From positions 1-13,096 of the forward strand of contig JALWJP010000121.1 of the NCBI GenBank assembly GCA_026997215.1: a stretch of 13,096 nucleotides of DNA, in the 5' to 3' direction. The position numbers and the translations under genes were made by a program. Below the pieces are notes generated by a model. That model saw nothing but the letters and a program-made list of their open reading frames with translations. It made no database searches and was not told where the DNA came from. Of the stretch, positions 12,539 through 13,096 are shown piece after piece. This stretch comes from Nanobdellati archaeon. Its GTDB lineage: Archaea > EX4484-52 > JAADEF01. Position 1 is the stretch's first letter. Every line of letters starts with the position of its first letter.

Positions 12539-12657
12539 GGATACCACCTCGGTTTTCTTTTCTTAACTTTTAGTTCAAATATTTGTGCTTCTAAGAGTTT
12601 GACTTTCTTACTCAATGCTTCTACCTTTGCCTCTAATTCCATAAGTTTGTCTGTCAT
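12535..12657 (-). CDS. 40 aa coiled-coil microprotein
   Basis: The protein is MTDKLMELEAKVEALSKKV followed by KLLEAQIFELKVKKRKPRWYP. Hydrophobic residues fall in a heptad pattern over residues 5-31, and the tail is strongly basic with a Trp. It has GAGGTG about 7 nt before the ATG and shares ATGA overlaps with both neighbours (12654-12657 upstream and 12535-12538 downstream), strong evidence that it is translated despite its size. It may be a zipper-type oligomerisation or DNA-binding peptide; its function is unknown. Confidence 0.7.
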   Translation of the reverse strand: MTDKLMELEAKVEALSKKVKLLEAQIFELKVKKRKPRWYP

Positions 12658-13096
12658 AGTAACACCTCTTTTAGATGCTCTATTATTTGCTTTTTGAGTA
12701 CTACTTCTGGCTTGTTAAATCTCGCAAACATTTTGAAGATTATAAACATATCCTCATCAGAAATCATTAGTCCAACTTCCCTGAAATTGTCTGCCCAGAC
12801 TTTTGCTGCATATTCTGCTTTAGCGACATCTGTTGATTTTTTAAGAGAGACATAAGCATTAGCGAATTGCTCTATTATTTCAATCTTCTTAAGTGGTGTT
12901 TGTTGTTCTTTAATTTGTTTATGTGTTTGTAGTAATACTCGTTTAATTTGTTTAATTTTCTCATAATTGTTTGATTTAAGAATTAAAACATCTTGTATAG
13001 ACCTTAAAAGTAAATCCCATTCACGAGTTAAAGCGTAAAACTTAATCTTACTAAGTTGATATCTTCCAGAATACCCTATATTAGTTAATATATACT
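12654..13096 (-). CDS. Partial gene entering from the right edge: helical, lysine-rich protein, unknown
   Basis: An uninterrupted minus-strand frame runs from the window edge to TGA at 12656-12654, giving about 146 C-terminal residues; the start lies outside the window. It is mostly helical and Lys/Gln-rich (YQLSKIKFYALTREWDLLL, KIKQIKRVLLQTHKQIKEQ, KSTDVAKAEYAAKVWADNF, MISDEDMFIIFKMFARFNK). There is no cysteine, membrane segment or enzyme motif. Its stop overlaps the ATG of the 40 aa gene by ATGA, so the minus operon begins further right. It has the general character of a viral replication or DNA-binding accessory protein, but no family was recognised. Confidence 0.75.
   Translation of the reverse strand, partial: YILTNIGYSGRYQLSKIKFYALTREWDLLLRSIQDVLILKSNNYEKIKQIKRVLLQTHKQIKEQQTPLKKIEIIEQFANAYVSLKKSTDVAKAEYAAKVWADNFREVGLMISDEDMFIIFKMFARFNKPEVVLKKQIIEHLKEVLL

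Overview
The window looks like about 13 kb of an AT-rich archaeal virus genome or its integrated provirus, most probably a spindle-shaped (fusellovirus/PAV1/TPV1-like) virus. The archaeal assignment rests on strong GGTGA-type Shine-Dalgarno (SD) sequences, archaeal TATA boxes at fitting distances and T-rich terminators. The virus assignment rests on two very short, two-helix hydrophobic proteins that resemble spindle-virus major coat proteins, a secreted DUF2341/LamG-type adhesin, a P-loop ATPase, a small tyrosine integrase and many tightly overlapping orphan genes. No replication protein, rRNA, tRNA or CRISPR array is visible. The host lineage cannot be named from the sequence.

Layout. (1) Positions 1-5884, minus strand: a four-gene putative virion operon read leftward. 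In transcription order it holds an 832-836 aa lysine-rich protein with a hydrophobic core, a 71 aa two-helix coat-like protein, a 73 aa zinc ribbon and a 952 aa exported adhesin. The adhesin frame breaks near the left edge but appears to continue in another frame. (2) Positions 5885-5961: a divergent control region with a perfect 22-bp palindrome centred on a symmetric TATA box, about 39 nt from the start codon on each side. (3) Positions 5962-9726, plus strand: the major coat protein candidate, a strong hairpin, then seven overlapping genes. These are two membrane proteins, four soluble unknowns and a P-loop ATPase with a C-terminal helix-turn-helix-like tail, closed by a T-rich terminator. 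(4) Positions 9793-10432, plus strand: a catalytic-core-only tyrosine recombinase whose TATA box also sits inside a perfect inverted repeat. (5) Positions 10326-13096, minus strand: a train of at least ten small genes entering from the right edge. It includes a RecB/Cas4-like nuclease, a zinc ribbon, two coiled-coil microproteins, a winged-helix regulator and two single-span membrane proteins. Its last gene overlaps the integrase tail to tail by about 107 bp.

How it fits together (inference). The divergent palindromic promoter would co-ordinate the coat protein and the adhesin/large-protein operon. The long plus-strand operon supplies membrane and assembly functions driven by the ATPase. The rightward integrase is under its own operator-like repeat. 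The right-hand minus operon looks like an early or regulatory and DNA-processing module. Genes next to the palindromic promoters start with TTG placed 5-6 nt after GGTGA, whereas genes inside operons mostly start with ATG in 4-nt overlaps.
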